The notes under the pieces were generated by a model, which was not told where the DNA came from, searched no databases, and worked only from the letters and a program-made list of their open reading frames with translations. Both the position numbers and the translations under genes were made by a program. From NCBI GenBank assembly GCA_027487695.1, contig JAIYDB010000083.1, positions 1 through 46,726 on the forward strand: a stretch of DNA of 46,726 nt, in the 5' to 3' direction. Below are positions 27,286 to 34,951 of the stretch, in pieces (within the stretch, counting starts at the first letter, position 1; each line of letters opens with the position of its first letter). The stretch is from Cytophagaceae bacterium (GTDB lineage: Bacteria; Bacteroidota; Bacteroidia; Cytophagales; Flexibacteraceae).

Positions 27286-28233
27286 CTACTGCCCTCTTTC
27301 GGCAAGTAGGTAAAGCACTGCCATACGCACTGCTACCCCGTTTTCCACTTGGTCTAGTATGATGGAATGTTTGCCATCGGCAACGTCGCTATCAAGTTCA
27401 ACACCACGGTTTATAGGACCTGGGTGCATAATTACCACCTCTTTATCAAGACTTTGTAGTAGCTTATCGTTAATGCCGAAGTATAGGGAATATTCTCTTA
27501 GACTAGGGAAATACTGTATTTGCTGGCGTTCTAATTGAATGCGTAGTACATTGGCTACATCGGCCCATTCTAAGGCTTCCTTTACATTATGCCCAACTTT
27601 TACGCCTAGTTTGTCAATATGACGGGGTATCAGGGTGCTTGGTCCGCAAACCATTACCTCTGCACCTAATTTCTGCAAGCAGAATATATTAGATAAGGCT
27701 ACCCTGCTATGCAAGATATCGCCAATGATGGCAACCTTCTTCCCGCCAACTTCGCCTAGTTTTTCTTGTATAGAAAAGGCATCGAGTAAAGCTTGGGTAG
27801 GATGTTCGTGGGTACCATCGCCAGCGTTAATAATTTGCGCTTTGGTGGTTTTTGCTAAAAAGTGAGGCGCTCCAGGGCTGCTATGGCGCATTACCACCAT
27901 ATCAACCTTCATAGCTAATATATTATTAATGGTATCTGAAAGGGTTTCGCCCTTCTTCACCGAACTAGAACTTGCAGTAAAACTCAATGTATCGGCCGAA
28001 AGCCTTTTTTCAGCCAATTCAAAACTAAGTCTGGTTCTGGTACTGTTTTCAAAAAAGGCGTTAGCAATGGTAATATCCCTTAAACTTGGTACCTTTTTAA
28101 TAGATCTATTTATTACCTCTTTAAACTGGGCAGCCGTGGTTAGTATAAGTTCAATATCGGCAGGGGTAAGTTCCTTTATGCCCGTTAGGTGACGGGTGCT
28201 TAGGCTACTACTTTTCTGAGTGGATTGGGTCAC
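27286..28233 (-). CDS. pyrB: Aspartate carbamoyltransferase, catalytic chain
   Basis: PyrB condenses carbamoyl phosphate with aspartate, the committed step of pyrimidine synthesis. The 315-residue product has the carbamoyl-phosphate signature F-E-N-S-T-R-T-R-L-S-F-E, the H-P-T-Q-A-L-L-D motif and M-H-P-G-P-I-N-R-G. No pyrI regulatory gene adjoins it. It lies 65 nt downstream of pyrR on the same strand, so control through PyrR or the shared promoter is likely. Its 3' end converges on the GT17 gene with 7 nt between the stops. Confidence 0.96.
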   Translation of the reverse strand: MTQSTQKSSSLSTRHLTGIKELTPADIELILTTAAQFKEVINRSIKKVPSLRDITIANAFFENSTRTRLSFELAEKRLSADTLSFTASSSSVKKGETLSDTINNILAMKVDMVVMRHSSPGAPHFLAKTTKAQIINAGDGTHEHPTQALLDAFSIQEKLGEVGGKKVAIIGDILHSRVALSNIFCLQKLGAEVMVCGPSTLIPRHIDKLGVKVGHNVKEALEWADVANVLRIQLERQQIQYFPSLREYSLYFGINDKLLQSLDKEVVIMHPGPINRGVELDSDVADGKHSIILDQVENGVAVRMAVLYLLAERGQ

Positions 28234-28298
28234 GGCCTTATAAAGAGGGTTGTATTTAAAGTAAATTTAAGTTGTTGATGTTTCAATGTAAACGGCCC

Positions 28299-28847
28299 TT
28301 ATTTACTAAGTAGCCATATATTATCAGATTCGTATCCTTGTTCTTTCCATTCTACAGAAACTCGTTCTGTTTTTATAGAATTGACTGAGGAGCCTATATA
28401 AGTAGCTTCAACAGGTATTTCACGGGTGTATTTTCTATCCACCAAAACAAGGTATTCCACCTTGGTAGGTCGGCCAAAGGCTTGCATTGCATCTAACGAT
28501 GCTCTTAAACTTCTGCCAGTATATAATACATCGTCAATCAAAACCACTTTTTTGCCTTCCACTAAAAAGGGCATTTCAGTAGCATTGGCGGTAATAGGGT
28601 TATCTCTTCTTCTAAAATCGTCGCGAAAGAAGGTTGCATCTAAGTAACCAAGTTCAATTGTATTGCCGGTAAACTTTGCCAGTTTTTCCGCAATACGTTG
28701 TGCCAACCATTTGCCTCTGGGCTGCAAAGCAATTAGCGCAGTTTCTGAAAAGGAACCGTGGTTTTCAATCAGCTGCATACACAACCTAGAAAGGGTTACA
28801 TCTAATGCGCCTTCATTAAGGATTAAGCGTTGTTTAACGGCCTCCAT
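28299..28847 (-). CDS. pyrR: Pyrimidine operon regulator / phosphoribosyltransferase PyrR-like
   Basis: The 182-residue protein is a type I phosphoribosyltransferase of the PyrR family. The PRPP loop is V-V-L-I-D-D-V-L-Y-T-G-R-S-L-R-A, and the N-terminal L-S-R-L-C-M-Q-L-I-E-N-H segment is PyrR-like. In Gram-positives PyrR attenuates pyr mRNA; in Bacteroidota its RNA-binding role is unproven. ATG 28847 gives the usual N terminus (M-E-A-V-K-Q-R-L). An ATG at 28901 is in frame, but the extra 18 residues come from a 15-nt tandem repeat and look like leader sequence. It sits just upstream of pyrB. I see no convincing attenuator in the 65-nt pyrR-pyrB gap. Confidence 0.9.
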   Translation of the reverse strand: MEAVKQRLILNEGALDVTLSRLCMQLIENHGSFSETALIALQPRGKWLAQRIAEKLAKFTGNTIELGYLDATFFRDDFRRRDNPITANATEMPFLVEGKKVVLIDDVLYTGRSLRASLDAMQAFGRPTKVEYLVLVDRKYTREIPVEATYIGSSVNSIKTERVSVEWKEQGYESDNIWLLSK

Positions 28848-28864
28848 CTGTAATTTTTTATACT

Positions 28865-28892
28865 CTGTAAAGGTATAGGCTGTAAAGGTATA
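28865..28892 (-). repeat. Tandem 13-bp repeat in the pyrR leader
   Basis: CTGTAAAGGTATA occurs at 28865-28877 and 28880-28892 (period 15). On the minus strand each copy contains TACCTTTA, one base short of the TAnnTTTG promoter element. Confidence 0.6.
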
Positions 28893-28946
28893 AAAACTCA
28901 TTTTTCTGCAATACTTTTAAATTCGTCCAATTGGCATTTTGGCTCT

Positions 28947-28954
28947 TATATTTG
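28947..28954 (+). promoter_or_regulatory. Candidate -7 element of gldH
   Basis: TATATTTG is a perfect TAnnTTTG match that ends only 6 nt before the gldH ATG, so the transcript may be nearly leaderless. The -33 position holds only TTCG. Confidence 0.5.
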
Positions 28955-28960
28955 CAGACT

Positions 28961-29449
28961 ATGAAAGGTATTGCCCCTAAATTGTTCGCTCCCATTTTCT
29001 TGTTGGTAACCTTATTTGCAGCGGTTGGTTGTACCGAAAAGGGAGAAATTTCTGTTCAGGTGTATGATGTTACAGATGGTGTATGGCTTGAAAATAAGGC
29101 ATATACACACCCATTTGAGGTAACTGATGCTTCAAAGCCGCTTACCATAAACTTAGTGGTGCGTGCCAATAAAGATTATGGATATACCAATATCTATATC
29201 AAAGGCACCCTTACCGATACCTCTGGCAAGGAAATAAAAACTGACTTGAAAGAAATTATTTTGAACGAAATAGCCACGGGTAAGCCTTTGGGTAGTGGCT
29301 TTGGCGATATAAACGAGGTTGCCGCATCATTTGCCAAAGGGTGGCAAGTGCCTGCTGCTGGCAAGTACAATTTGGTGCTGAAGCAATATATGCGTGAAAA
29401 GCGCCTTAGCGGCTTAGAAAGCGTTGGTGTTCAAATACTTCAGCCGTAA
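28961..29449 (+). CDS. gldH: Gliding motility lipoprotein GldH
   Basis: GldH is a lipoprotein needed for gliding in Flavobacterium, and is found across Bacteroidota as part of envelope machinery linked to type IX secretion. The 162-residue product has a lipoprotein signal peptide with the acylated cysteine at residue 24 (F-A-A-V-G-C). The body carries the family pattern: V-W-L-E-N-K-A, Y-T-N-I-Y-I-K-G-T-L-T-D-T, then G-S-G-F-G-D-I-N-E-V and, near the end, Y-M-R-E-K-R-L-S-G-L-E-S-V-G-V. The start at 28961 places the signal peptide correctly; a longer frame with TTG at 28931 is rejected. It is divergent from pyrR and upstream of the ribosomal protein operon, which has its own promoter. Confidence 0.85.
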   Translation: MKGIAPKLFAPIFLLVTLFAAVGCTEKGEISVQVYDVTDGVWLENKAYTHPFEVTDASKPLTINLVVRANKDYGYTNIYIKGTLTDTSGKEIKTDLKEIILNEIATGKPLGSGFGDINEVAASFAKGWQVPAAGKYNLVLKQYMREKRLSGLESVGVQILQP

Positions 29450-29473
29450 TTTTTACGGAACTTTTCATTCTTG

Positions 29474-29504
29474 TTTGGTTCATAAACTTATTTGGCTACC
29501 TTTG
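29474..29504 (+). promoter_or_regulatory. Promoter of the rplM-rpsI-rpsB operon
   Basis: TTTG (29474-29477), exactly 19 nt, TACCTTTG (29497-29504): a full match to the Bacteroidota consensus promoter. The 5' leader is about 50 nt and could hold a ribosomal-protein autoregulatory site, though none is evident. Confidence 0.82.
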
Positions 29505-29561
29505 CAGTCCTTTTCATTGTGAAGGAAGAAAATTCAATCATTAATTTAACACGGTAATAAA

Positions 29562-30008
29562 GTGGACTCACTCAGTTACAAAACAAAATCTGCCAGTGCA
29601 GCTACCGTTCAGAAAGAATGGGTAGTGGTAGATGCTGAATCCGCTGTTTTGGGTCGCCTTGCAAGTGAAATTGCAAAGGTGATCAGGGGCAAGCACAAGC
29701 CAGGCTATACCCCTCACGTTGATTGTGGCGATAATGTAATCGTAATCAACGCAGACAAAATCAAGCTTACCGGTAAGAAGTGGACCGATAAGGAATACAT
29801 TTCTCACACCGGTTATCCAGGCGGTCAGCGTTTCCAAACTCCGCGCGAAGCGGCAAAAATTAATCCAGGTCTTATTGTAGAACGTGCTGTAAAAGGTATG
29901 CTTCCTAAAAACAGACTTGGGCGTAAGCTTTATACCAACCTGTACGTGTACAGTGGTAACGAGCATCCGCACGCAGCCCAAAATCCTACGCCCCTGAAAT
30001 TATCTTAA
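29562..30008 (+). CDS. rplM: 50S ribosomal protein L13
   Basis: L13 is an early-assembly protein of the large ribosomal subunit. The 148-residue product is the Bacteroidota form, starting V/M-D-S-L-S-Y-K-T-K-S-A and including E-W-V-V-V-D-A, L-G-R-L-A-S-E-I-A, H-T-G-Y-P-G-G-Q-R and V-K-G-M-L-P-K-N-R-L-G. The start codon is GTG at 29562, chosen because it yields the standard N terminus; no in-frame ATG exists upstream within the leader. It is the first gene of an operon with rpsI (12 nt downstream) and rpsB. Confidence 0.97.
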   Translation: MDSLSYKTKSASAATVQKEWVVVDAESAVLGRLASEIAKVIRGKHKPGYTPHVDCGDNVIVINADKIKLTGKKWTDKEYISHTGYPGGQRFQTPREAAKINPGLIVERAVKGMLPKNRLGRKLYTNLYVYSGNEHPHAAQNPTPLKLS

Positions 30009-30020
30009 CCTGGTGCCTCA

Positions 30021-30407
30021 ATGGAAGTAACTAACACAATTGGTAGAAGAAAAACTGCTGTTGCCCGTATCTATTTAAAGCCAGGTACAGGAAACATTAC
30101 AGTTAATAAGCGCCCTTTAGACCAATACTTCAAAACAGAAGTATTGCGTATTATCGTAAACCAGCCTTTCACAGTAACTGAAAAGTTGGCTACTTACGAT
30201 GTAATGGTAAATGTGCAAGGTGGTGGTATCACTGGTCAAGCAGAAGCAGTAAGGTTAGCAATTAGCCGTGCTCTATGCGAAATTGACTTAGAAATGCGCC
30301 CAGCCTTGAAGAAAGAAGGATTTCTTACTCGTGACCCTCGTATGGTTGAACGTAAGAAGTACGGTCGCCGTAAGGCTCGTAGAAGATTCCAGTTCAGCAA
30401 GCGTTAA
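30021..30407 (+). CDS. rpsI: 30S ribosomal protein S9
   Basis: S9 binds the small-subunit head, and its C-terminal tail reaches the P-site tRNA. The 128-residue product has the family start [13 protein letters not shown] and the invariant basic tail [16 protein letters not shown], where the terminal K-R contacts tRNA. It follows rplM in the usual order and precedes rpsB by 57 nt. Confidence 0.98.
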   Translation: MEVTNTIGRRKTAVARIYLKPGTGNITVNKRPLDQYFKTEVLRIIVNQPFTVTEKLATYDVMVNVQGGGITGQAEAVRLAISRALCEIDLEMRPALKKEGFLTRDPRMVERKKYGRRKARRRFQFSKR

Positions 30408-30464
30408 TAGCTACTTCGGTACTATGGCTTTTGTTGCTAGCCTTCACCACAAACCATTCTAACA

Positions 30465-31304
30465 ATGTCCCAAAAAATAGAATATAAAGACCTACTAAAT
30501 GCGGGTGTGCACTTCGGTCACCTTACCCGTAAGTGGGATCCGAAAATGGCTCCATATATCTTTATGGAACGTAACGGAATCCACATCATTGACTTGAACA
30601 AGACATTAGTTTCTCTTGGTCAGGCCACTGAATACATCAAGAATTTGGTTAAGAACAACCGTAAAATTCTTTTTGTAGCTACTAAAAAGCAAGCAAAAGA
30701 ATTAGTAGCTGCTGAAGCTGCTCGTTTGAAAATGCCTTACGTTACTGAGCGTTGGTTAGGTGGTATGCTTACCAACTACGCAACCGTTCGTAAAAGTTTA
30801 AAGAAACTTCAATCGTTGGAGAAAATCCAAAAGGATGAAGCTATGCTTAAGAACTTAGCGAAGAAAGAGCGTTTGATGCTTGGTAGAGAGAAAGAAAAAC
30901 TACAAAGAGTATTAGGTGGTATCACAGAAATGAAGAACCTACCTGCTGCAATTTTTGTGGTTGATATTCGTAAAGAACACATCGCTATCGAAGAAGCGCA
31001 CAAGTTAGGTATCCCTGTTATTGCAATGTGCGATACAAACTCGGATCCTACTTCAGTAGAATTCCCAATCCCAGCAAATGACGATGCTTTCAAGAGTATT
31101 GCTATCATTACCCAAGCAATTGGTGCTGCTATTGAAGAAGGTTACTTAGAGCGTCGTTCTCGTAACGAAGATGAGGAAGAAATTGAAGCAACTATGATTG
31201 CAAACGAAGCACCAGCAGTGGTTGCTCCAGTTGCAGAAGTAGCTGCCGCAGTTGAAGCTTCTGCCGCTGAAACTTCTACTGAAGAAGCCCCAGCTGCTGA
31301 GTAA
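30465..31304 (+). CDS. rpsB: 30S ribosomal protein S2
   Basis: S2 is a late-assembly protein of the small subunit. The 279-residue product has the canonical L-L-N-A-G-V-H-F-G-H, R-W-L-G-G-M-L-T-N and A-I-A-M-C-D-T-N-S-D-P-type segments (here V-I-A-M-C-D-T-N-S-D-P). An Ala/Glu-rich, presumably disordered tail of about 40 residues follows after residue 238 and is longer than in E. coli. In most bacteria tsf (EF-Ts) follows directly; here a strong terminator does, so tsf must lie elsewhere. Confidence 0.98.
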   Translation: MSQKIEYKDLLNAGVHFGHLTRKWDPKMAPYIFMERNGIHIIDLNKTLVSLGQATEYIKNLVKNNRKILFVATKKQAKELVAAEAARLKMPYVTERWLGGMLTNYATVRKSLKKLQSLEKIQKDEAMLKNLAKKERLMLGREKEKLQRVLGGITEMKNLPAAIFVVDIRKEHIAIEEAHKLGIPVIAMCDTNSDPTSVEFPIPANDDAFKSIAIITQAIGAAIEEGYLERRSRNEDEEEIEATMIANEAPAVVAPVAEVAAAVEASAAETSTEEAPAAE

Positions 31305-31328
31305 TTCTTATTACAGCTTATAAATACG

Positions 31329-31358
31329 AAAACCACCTTAGCAATAAGGTGGTTTTTT
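31329..31358 (+). terminator. Terminator of the rplM-rpsI-rpsB operon
   Basis: A 12-bp stem (31329-31340 with 31345-31356) with a GCAA tetraloop is built on AACCACCTTA/TAAGGTGGTT and ends in a T run. Confidence 0.9.
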
Positions 31359-31402
31359 GTTGGGGAATAGTTTGTAGATAAGGTGGTATAGTACTTCTAT
31401 TA

Positions 31403-31708
31403 TTACCTTTTAAAATAATAGTTACGAACGATTGTAAATATTACAGCTATTAGAATAATTCCAGCAAAGTAATAGGGAATGTATTTTTCCCTTCCTTTTA
31501 AATGAGGGAACTCCTCTGGTTTGGCTTTAAAGCGGATTAAAAATATAGGTGCAATGAGTAATATACTTGGAACTATCCCACTAATAAAATATTGGGGAAA
31601 TATTTTACCTAATAGCAACTCAAAGCCTTTACCTCCAATAATATATAGCAAAAACAACCCTATAAAGAACTGCGTTTCTGTAAGACGGGATATGAATTTT
31701 GCTACCAT
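31403..31708 (-). CDS. Small two- to three-helix membrane protein, third of a tandem trio
   Basis: The 101-residue product has three hydrophobic segments (about 14-32, 42-59 and 76-95). It begins M-V-A-K-F-I-S-R-L-T and carries R-F-K-A-K-P-E-E-F after the second segment. Both marks recur in the two upstream genes, so the three are paralogues, although the rest has diverged. The start at 31708 is chosen by alignment with them; the frame stays open 19 codons upstream. I do not recognise the family. The trio reads from one promoter near 32450-32478. This gene is 74 nt downstream of the second copy, and a weak AT hairpin overlaps its stop. The region is more AT-rich than its neighbours. Confidence 0.68.
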   Translation of the reverse strand: MVAKFISRLTETQFFIGLFLLYIIGGKGFELLLGKIFPQYFISGIVPSILLIAPIFLIRFKAKPEEFPHLKGREKYIPYYFAGIILIAVIFTIVRNYYFKR

Positions 31709-31782
31709 TTGGTTGGTGTTTTGTAAACGTAGTATTTTGGGATTTGTGACAAAGATTGAAATCAATTAAAATGCTACCTAAG

Positions 31783-32082
31783 TTATAATTTATAAATAAT
31801 AATTTTCACTAGTAGCTCCATCATTGAACCCATAATGAATGAAAAGAATATGATCTTAAGACTGTTCTTTGGGATATTTGCAAATTCTTCCGGGTTAGTT
31901 TTTATCCTTGATAAAACCATTGGCAATATTAAAAGTCCAAAAGGTAAGGTTGATGGGAAGGGAAGTTTAGGATCTATAGTAATTATAATATAGTTGGTTA
32001 CAAAACAGCCAAAAAAGAAAATTAGCGATAAGCTAACATAGAAAGCAGTTGGGCTTAATTTGGATAGAAATTTTGCTATCAT
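31783..32082 (-). CDS. Small membrane protein, second of a tandem trio
   Basis: The 99-residue product shares the layout of its neighbours: M-I-A-K-F-L-S-K-L-S at the start, a hydrophobic segment at about 13-34, a proline-rich turn (L-P-F-P-S-T-L-P), a second segment, then R-I-K-T-N-P-E-E-F and a third segment at the C terminus. It lies 14 nt downstream of the first copy and is presumably co-transcribed. No signal peptide or catalytic motif is visible. It could be a membrane accessory, an immunity-like protein or a small sensor; none of these can be shown. Confidence 0.68.
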   Translation of the reverse strand: MIAKFLSKLSPTAFYVSLSLIFFFGCFVTNYIIITIDPKLPFPSTLPFGLLILPMVLSRIKTNPEEFANIPKNSLKIIFFSFIMGSMMELLVKIIIYKL

Positions 32083-32096
32083 TGGTTTGGTTTAAG

Positions 32097-32414
32097 CTAT
32101 TTAACTAAGTAAAACAGAATATAATCCACAACAGTAAATGCAATGGTTGAAAATATTAATAGTGCAGTAATCGTAATCAACCTTCTTTTTATCGAATAAG
32201 ATTGAAACTCTTCTGGTCTTCCTTTTTTCCGGATTATTAAAAGTGGTGTGCTAAATAATACTATTGCAATAACTACCGAAGGCAACGTAGAATGCGGCTT
32301 TCCTGAATCTGAAATAGCTAGGTACTCTAATCCAAAATAACCTAAAAGTACAATTACGACTATAAGTATCGTGAATTGTACTTTAGTCAAGTGATTTATA
32401 AAATGAGTTACCAT
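32097..32414 (-). CDS. Small membrane protein, first of a tandem trio
   Basis: The 105-residue product starts M-V-T-H-F-I-N-H-L-T and has three hydrophobic segments (about 13-34, 45-60 and 77-103). It carries R-K-K-G-R-P-E-E-F at the cytoplasmic turn after the second segment. It also has the short H-S-T-L-P-S motif, which resembles P-S-T-L-P in the second copy. As the promoter-proximal gene of the trio it lies 35 nt from a good Bacteroidota -7 element. The family is not known to me. Confidence 0.7.
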   Translation of the reverse strand: MVTHFINHLTKVQFTILIVVIVLLGYFGLEYLAISDSGKPHSTLPSVVIAIVLFSTPLLIIRKKGRPEEFQSYSIKRRLITITALLIFSTIAFTVVDYILFYLVK

Positions 32415-32448
32415 ATCGGCTTAAAACCTTCTTTCACTATTAGTAATT

Positions 32449-32478
32449 CAAAAATACGTAAAAACGGGAGAATGCAAA
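32449..32478 (-). promoter_or_regulatory. Promoter of the small membrane protein operon
   Basis: On the minus strand TTTG (32478-32475), 18 nt, TATTTTTG (32456-32449): both consensus elements at near-ideal spacing, 34 nt before the start codon at 32414. Confidence 0.68.
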
Positions 32479-32502
32479 ACTTAACTTAGGAAGGTAGTTG
32501 CC

Positions 32503-32530
32503 AAGCCAAATAGCAATACCACTTTGGCTT
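32503..32530. other. Intergenic hairpin
   Basis: AAGCCAAA (32503-32510) and TTTGGCTT (32523-32530) are perfect inverted repeats with a 12-nt loop. They lie in the 260-nt gap between the divergent small-membrane-protein operon and the HPt gene. The role is unknown; it is a poor terminator because no T run follows. Confidence 0.4.
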
Positions 32531-32674
32531 TCCCTGATTTTAGTCTTTCTGTTTCGGAAGTCCTAATTGGGATAATAAAACTTAAGGCTGGCTTCAATCA
32601 AATTTTTAAAACACAGTTAATTTGTGTTATTTGCCTTTTGTTGTATGATACTCACAGGCCATTAGGCTTGCCTT

Positions 32675-33025
32675 ATGTTTAACACCTACTTTAACCCAGA
32701 ACAACTAGAAATACTCACTGATAAAGATCCTGAACTTACTAAGGAGCTTTTGGGTATTTACTTAGATGAAACCGAAATGGTAATTGCCAATGCTAAGCAA
32801 TTGCACGCAAGCGGTACTTTCGATGAATTAAAGAAGCTTTTACATAAGCATAAAAGCAGCTATCAGATGATTGGCTTGCCTGAAATGTATAGGCTTATGG
32901 CATCGGCTGAAAGTAGAATTGGTGGTGCGGAGGCTGATATCCCTGGTCTATTAGATGAGGCGTTGGTTGTACACAAACAAATTATTTTTGAAATAGAAGA
33001 TTACCTGGCCTACCTAGGTAAATAG
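32675..33025 (+). CDS. HPt (histidine phosphotransfer) domain protein
   Basis: The 116-residue all-helical protein fits a stand-alone HPt domain, which relays phosphate between a hybrid kinase and a response regulator. The helix with L-L-H-K-H-K-S-S-Y-Q-M-I-G-L matches the H-x-x-K-S/G core, making His57 the likely acceptor. The following L-P-E-M-Y-R-L-M-A-S-A-E fits the second half of the motif. No kinase or regulator gene is adjacent. The GT2 gene starts 8 nt after its stop, so the pair is co-transcribed. The start at 32675 is the first ATG of the frame. Confidence 0.78.
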   Translation: MFNTYFNPEQLEILTDKDPELTKELLGIYLDETEMVIANAKQLHASGTFDELKKLLHKHKSSYQMIGLPEMYRLMASAESRIGGAEADIPGLLDEALVVHKQIIFEIEDYLAYLGK

Positions 33026-33033
33026 GATAGCTT

Positions 33034-33789
33034 ATGTACAAAGGCAAAAAGGTAATTATAGTATTGCCTGCTTACAATGCAGCTCAAACTTTAGAGATTA
33101 CTTATAAGGAAATTCCTTTTGAGATTGTTGATGAGGTAGTTTTGGTAGATGATGCCAGTAAAGATAATACCAGTGAATTGGGCAAATCTTTAGGCATTAA
33201 GCACATTATACGACATGAACAAAACAGGGGTTACGGTGGTAACCAGAAGAGCTGTTACAACAAGGCTTTAGAATTAGGTGGGGATATTGTAGTGATGCTT
33301 CACCCAGACTATCAGTACACACCTAAGTTATTGGTGAGTATTATTGCCTTAATTGGAGAAGAGGTGTATGAATCGGTTTTTGCAAGTAGAATTTTAGGCA
33401 ATGGTGCATTACGTGGCGGGATGCCTATGTATAAGTTCATTGCTAATCGTATTCTTACTTTTACCCAAAATGTATTGATGGGTCAAAAGTTGAGCGAATA
33501 CCATACTGGTTATAGGGCTTACAGCAGAAAGGTATTAGAAGCATGTAATTATGAAATACTGAGCGACGATTTCGTTTTCGATAACCAAATTGTAGCCCAA
33601 GTTTTTAATGCAGGTTTTGAGATTGCAGAAATTACTTGTCCTACCAAATACTTTGAAGAAGCTAGTAGCATTAACTTCTCCAGAAGTGTGAAGTATGGCT
33701 TTGGCGTATTGGGTACCTCGTTCCGTTACTTTTTCCATAAGGCAGGGATTGCCAAATGGTCATTACTTACAACCCCAAAAGCAAAGTAA
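33034..33789 (+). CDS. Family 2 glycosyltransferase (DPM1-like)
   Basis: The 251-residue protein is a GT-A enzyme of family 2 with V-L-P-A-Y-N-A-A at the start, L-V-D-D-A-S-K-D-N-T near residue 40 and M-L-H-P-D-Y-Q-Y-T-P as the acidic metal motif near residue 90. E-Y-H-T-G-Y-R-A-Y lies near residue 160, the acceptor-side signature of dolichyl-phosphate-mannose synthase-like enzymes. There is no C-terminal membrane domain. It probably transfers a sugar from a nucleotide donor to a polyprenyl phosphate or surface glycan (inference). It converges on murB with 3 nt between the stops. Confidence 0.88.
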   Translation: MYKGKKVIIVLPAYNAAQTLEITYKEIPFEIVDEVVLVDDASKDNTSELGKSLGIKHIIRHEQNRGYGGNQKSCYNKALELGGDIVVMLHPDYQYTPKLLVSIIALIGEEVYESVFASRILGNGALRGGMPMYKFIANRILTFTQNVLMGQKLSEYHTGYRAYSRKVLEACNYEILSDDFVFDNQIVAQVFNAGFEIAEITCPTKYFEEASSINFSRSVKYGFGVLGTSFRYFFHKAGIAKWSLLTTPKAK

Positions 33790-33792
33790 TAA

Positions 33793-34845
33793 CTAAGCTT
33801 TAATCAGATTTACTTCAGGCTGAATATGTATCCCGAACTTTTGGAATACATCTGCTTGAATGGTGATTGCCAAGTCCCAAAGTTCCTGACCAGTTGCACC
33901 ACCATAGTTTACTAGCACCAAAGCCTGCTTTTCGTGTACGCCATAGTTTTGTAAGTCGCCCATTTTCTTACCTTTCCAGCCGCATTGCTCAATAAGCCAA
34001 CCTGCAGGAATTTTCACTTGTCCCGGGTGGGTAGGGTAGTGGGGCATAGTGGGGTAAACTTTGGCAAGTTCTAAATACTGACTTTCAGGAATTTCCGGAT
34101 TTTTAAAGAAACTACCAGCATTACCTATTACCTCAGGATTAGGCAGCTTACTTTCTCTGATAGTGATTACGGCTCTACTTACTTCGATAGGACCAGGATT
34201 TGTAACATCATTGGCTTCTAATATCTTTTGGATATCCCCATAGCCAATGTTTACTTCCCCTTCAGCTGACAGTTTAAATGTTACAGAAAGAATGATGTAC
34301 TGCCCTTTCAAACTACTCTTAAAAACACTTTCCCTATAACCAAATCCGCATTCTTCTTTGGTGAAAGTTCTGTATTGGAGGCTATTTCTATCTAAGGCAA
34401 CCAAACTATGGAAGGTGTCCTTTATTTCAGCACCATAAGCACCGATATTTTGCATAGGTGCAGCACCCACACAACCTGGAATTAAACTTAGGTTCTCCAT
34501 ACCATAAAGACCAAGCTCTAGGCTATGCAGAACAAAGTTATGCCAGCGTTCGCCAGCGGCAGCGGTAATTAAAACCTCATTCAGTTTTTCAGTTGGAACT
34601 ACAGAAATACCCTTTAAAGCAATTTGGAGTACAAGTCCTTCCCAATCGGTACAAAGCAAAACATTACTGCCTCCACCAAGAATCAGGATTTCCCAATGGT
34701 TCTCTTTCGCCAGTTTTAAGGCTTCAATAACCTCATTCGGGGTAGTTGCTTGCCAAAAGTGTGCGGCATTGGCTTCAATACCAAAAGTATTGAAAGGCTT
34801 TAATGAAATGTTATTGTAAAGAGTGCCCGCTTGTAAACCGTCCAT
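33793..34845 (-). CDS. murB: UDP-N-acetylenolpyruvoylglucosamine reductase
   Basis: MurB is the FAD enzyme that reduces UDP-GlcNAc-enolpyruvate to UDP-MurNAc in peptidoglycan synthesis. The 350-residue product has the FAD-binding I-L-G-G-G-S-N-V-L, I-P-G-C-V-G-A-A-P-M-Q-N-I-G-A-Y-G, the catalytic serine in G-N-A-G-S-F-F-K-N-P, and the glutamate in Q-P-E-V-N-L-I at the C terminus. Its length and the F-G-Y-R-E-S-V-F-K loop mark type I (E. coli-like). The start at 34845 gives a normal N terminus; a longer frame to 34896 exists but is unlikely. It is the last gene before a divergent transporter gene. Confidence 0.96.
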   Translation of the reverse strand: MDGLQAGTLYNNISLKPFNTFGIEANAAHFWQATTPNEVIEALKLAKENHWEILILGGGSNVLLCTDWEGLVLQIALKGISVVPTEKLNEVLITAAAGERWHNFVLHSLELGLYGMENLSLIPGCVGAAPMQNIGAYGAEIKDTFHSLVALDRNSLQYRTFTKEECGFGYRESVFKSSLKGQYIILSVTFKLSAEGEVNIGYGDIQKILEANDVTNPGPIEVSRAVITIRESKLPNPEVIGNAGSFFKNPEIPESQYLELAKVYPTMPHYPTHPGQVKIPAGWLIEQCGWKGKKMGDLQNYGVHEKQALVLVNYGGATGQELWDLAITIQADVFQKFGIHIQPEVNLIKA

Positions 34846-34951
34846 AGCTTGCAAATTACAGCTATTTATGATAGTTTTAGAATAAGAACAGAACAATTAA
34901 CCCTAATTTAAGGTACTATAACTTACACTTTAGCCCTATCATACCTACCAA

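Noticed and set aside
29568-29981. 137-codon open frame on the minus strand opposite rplM
   Set aside because: It lies wholly within the certain rplM gene, has no recognisable domain and is explained by codon bias of the opposite strand.
30423-30464. Ribosomal-protein or riboswitch element in the rpsI-rpsB gap
   Set aside because: The gap is short and shows no stable conserved hairpin or known riboswitch core.
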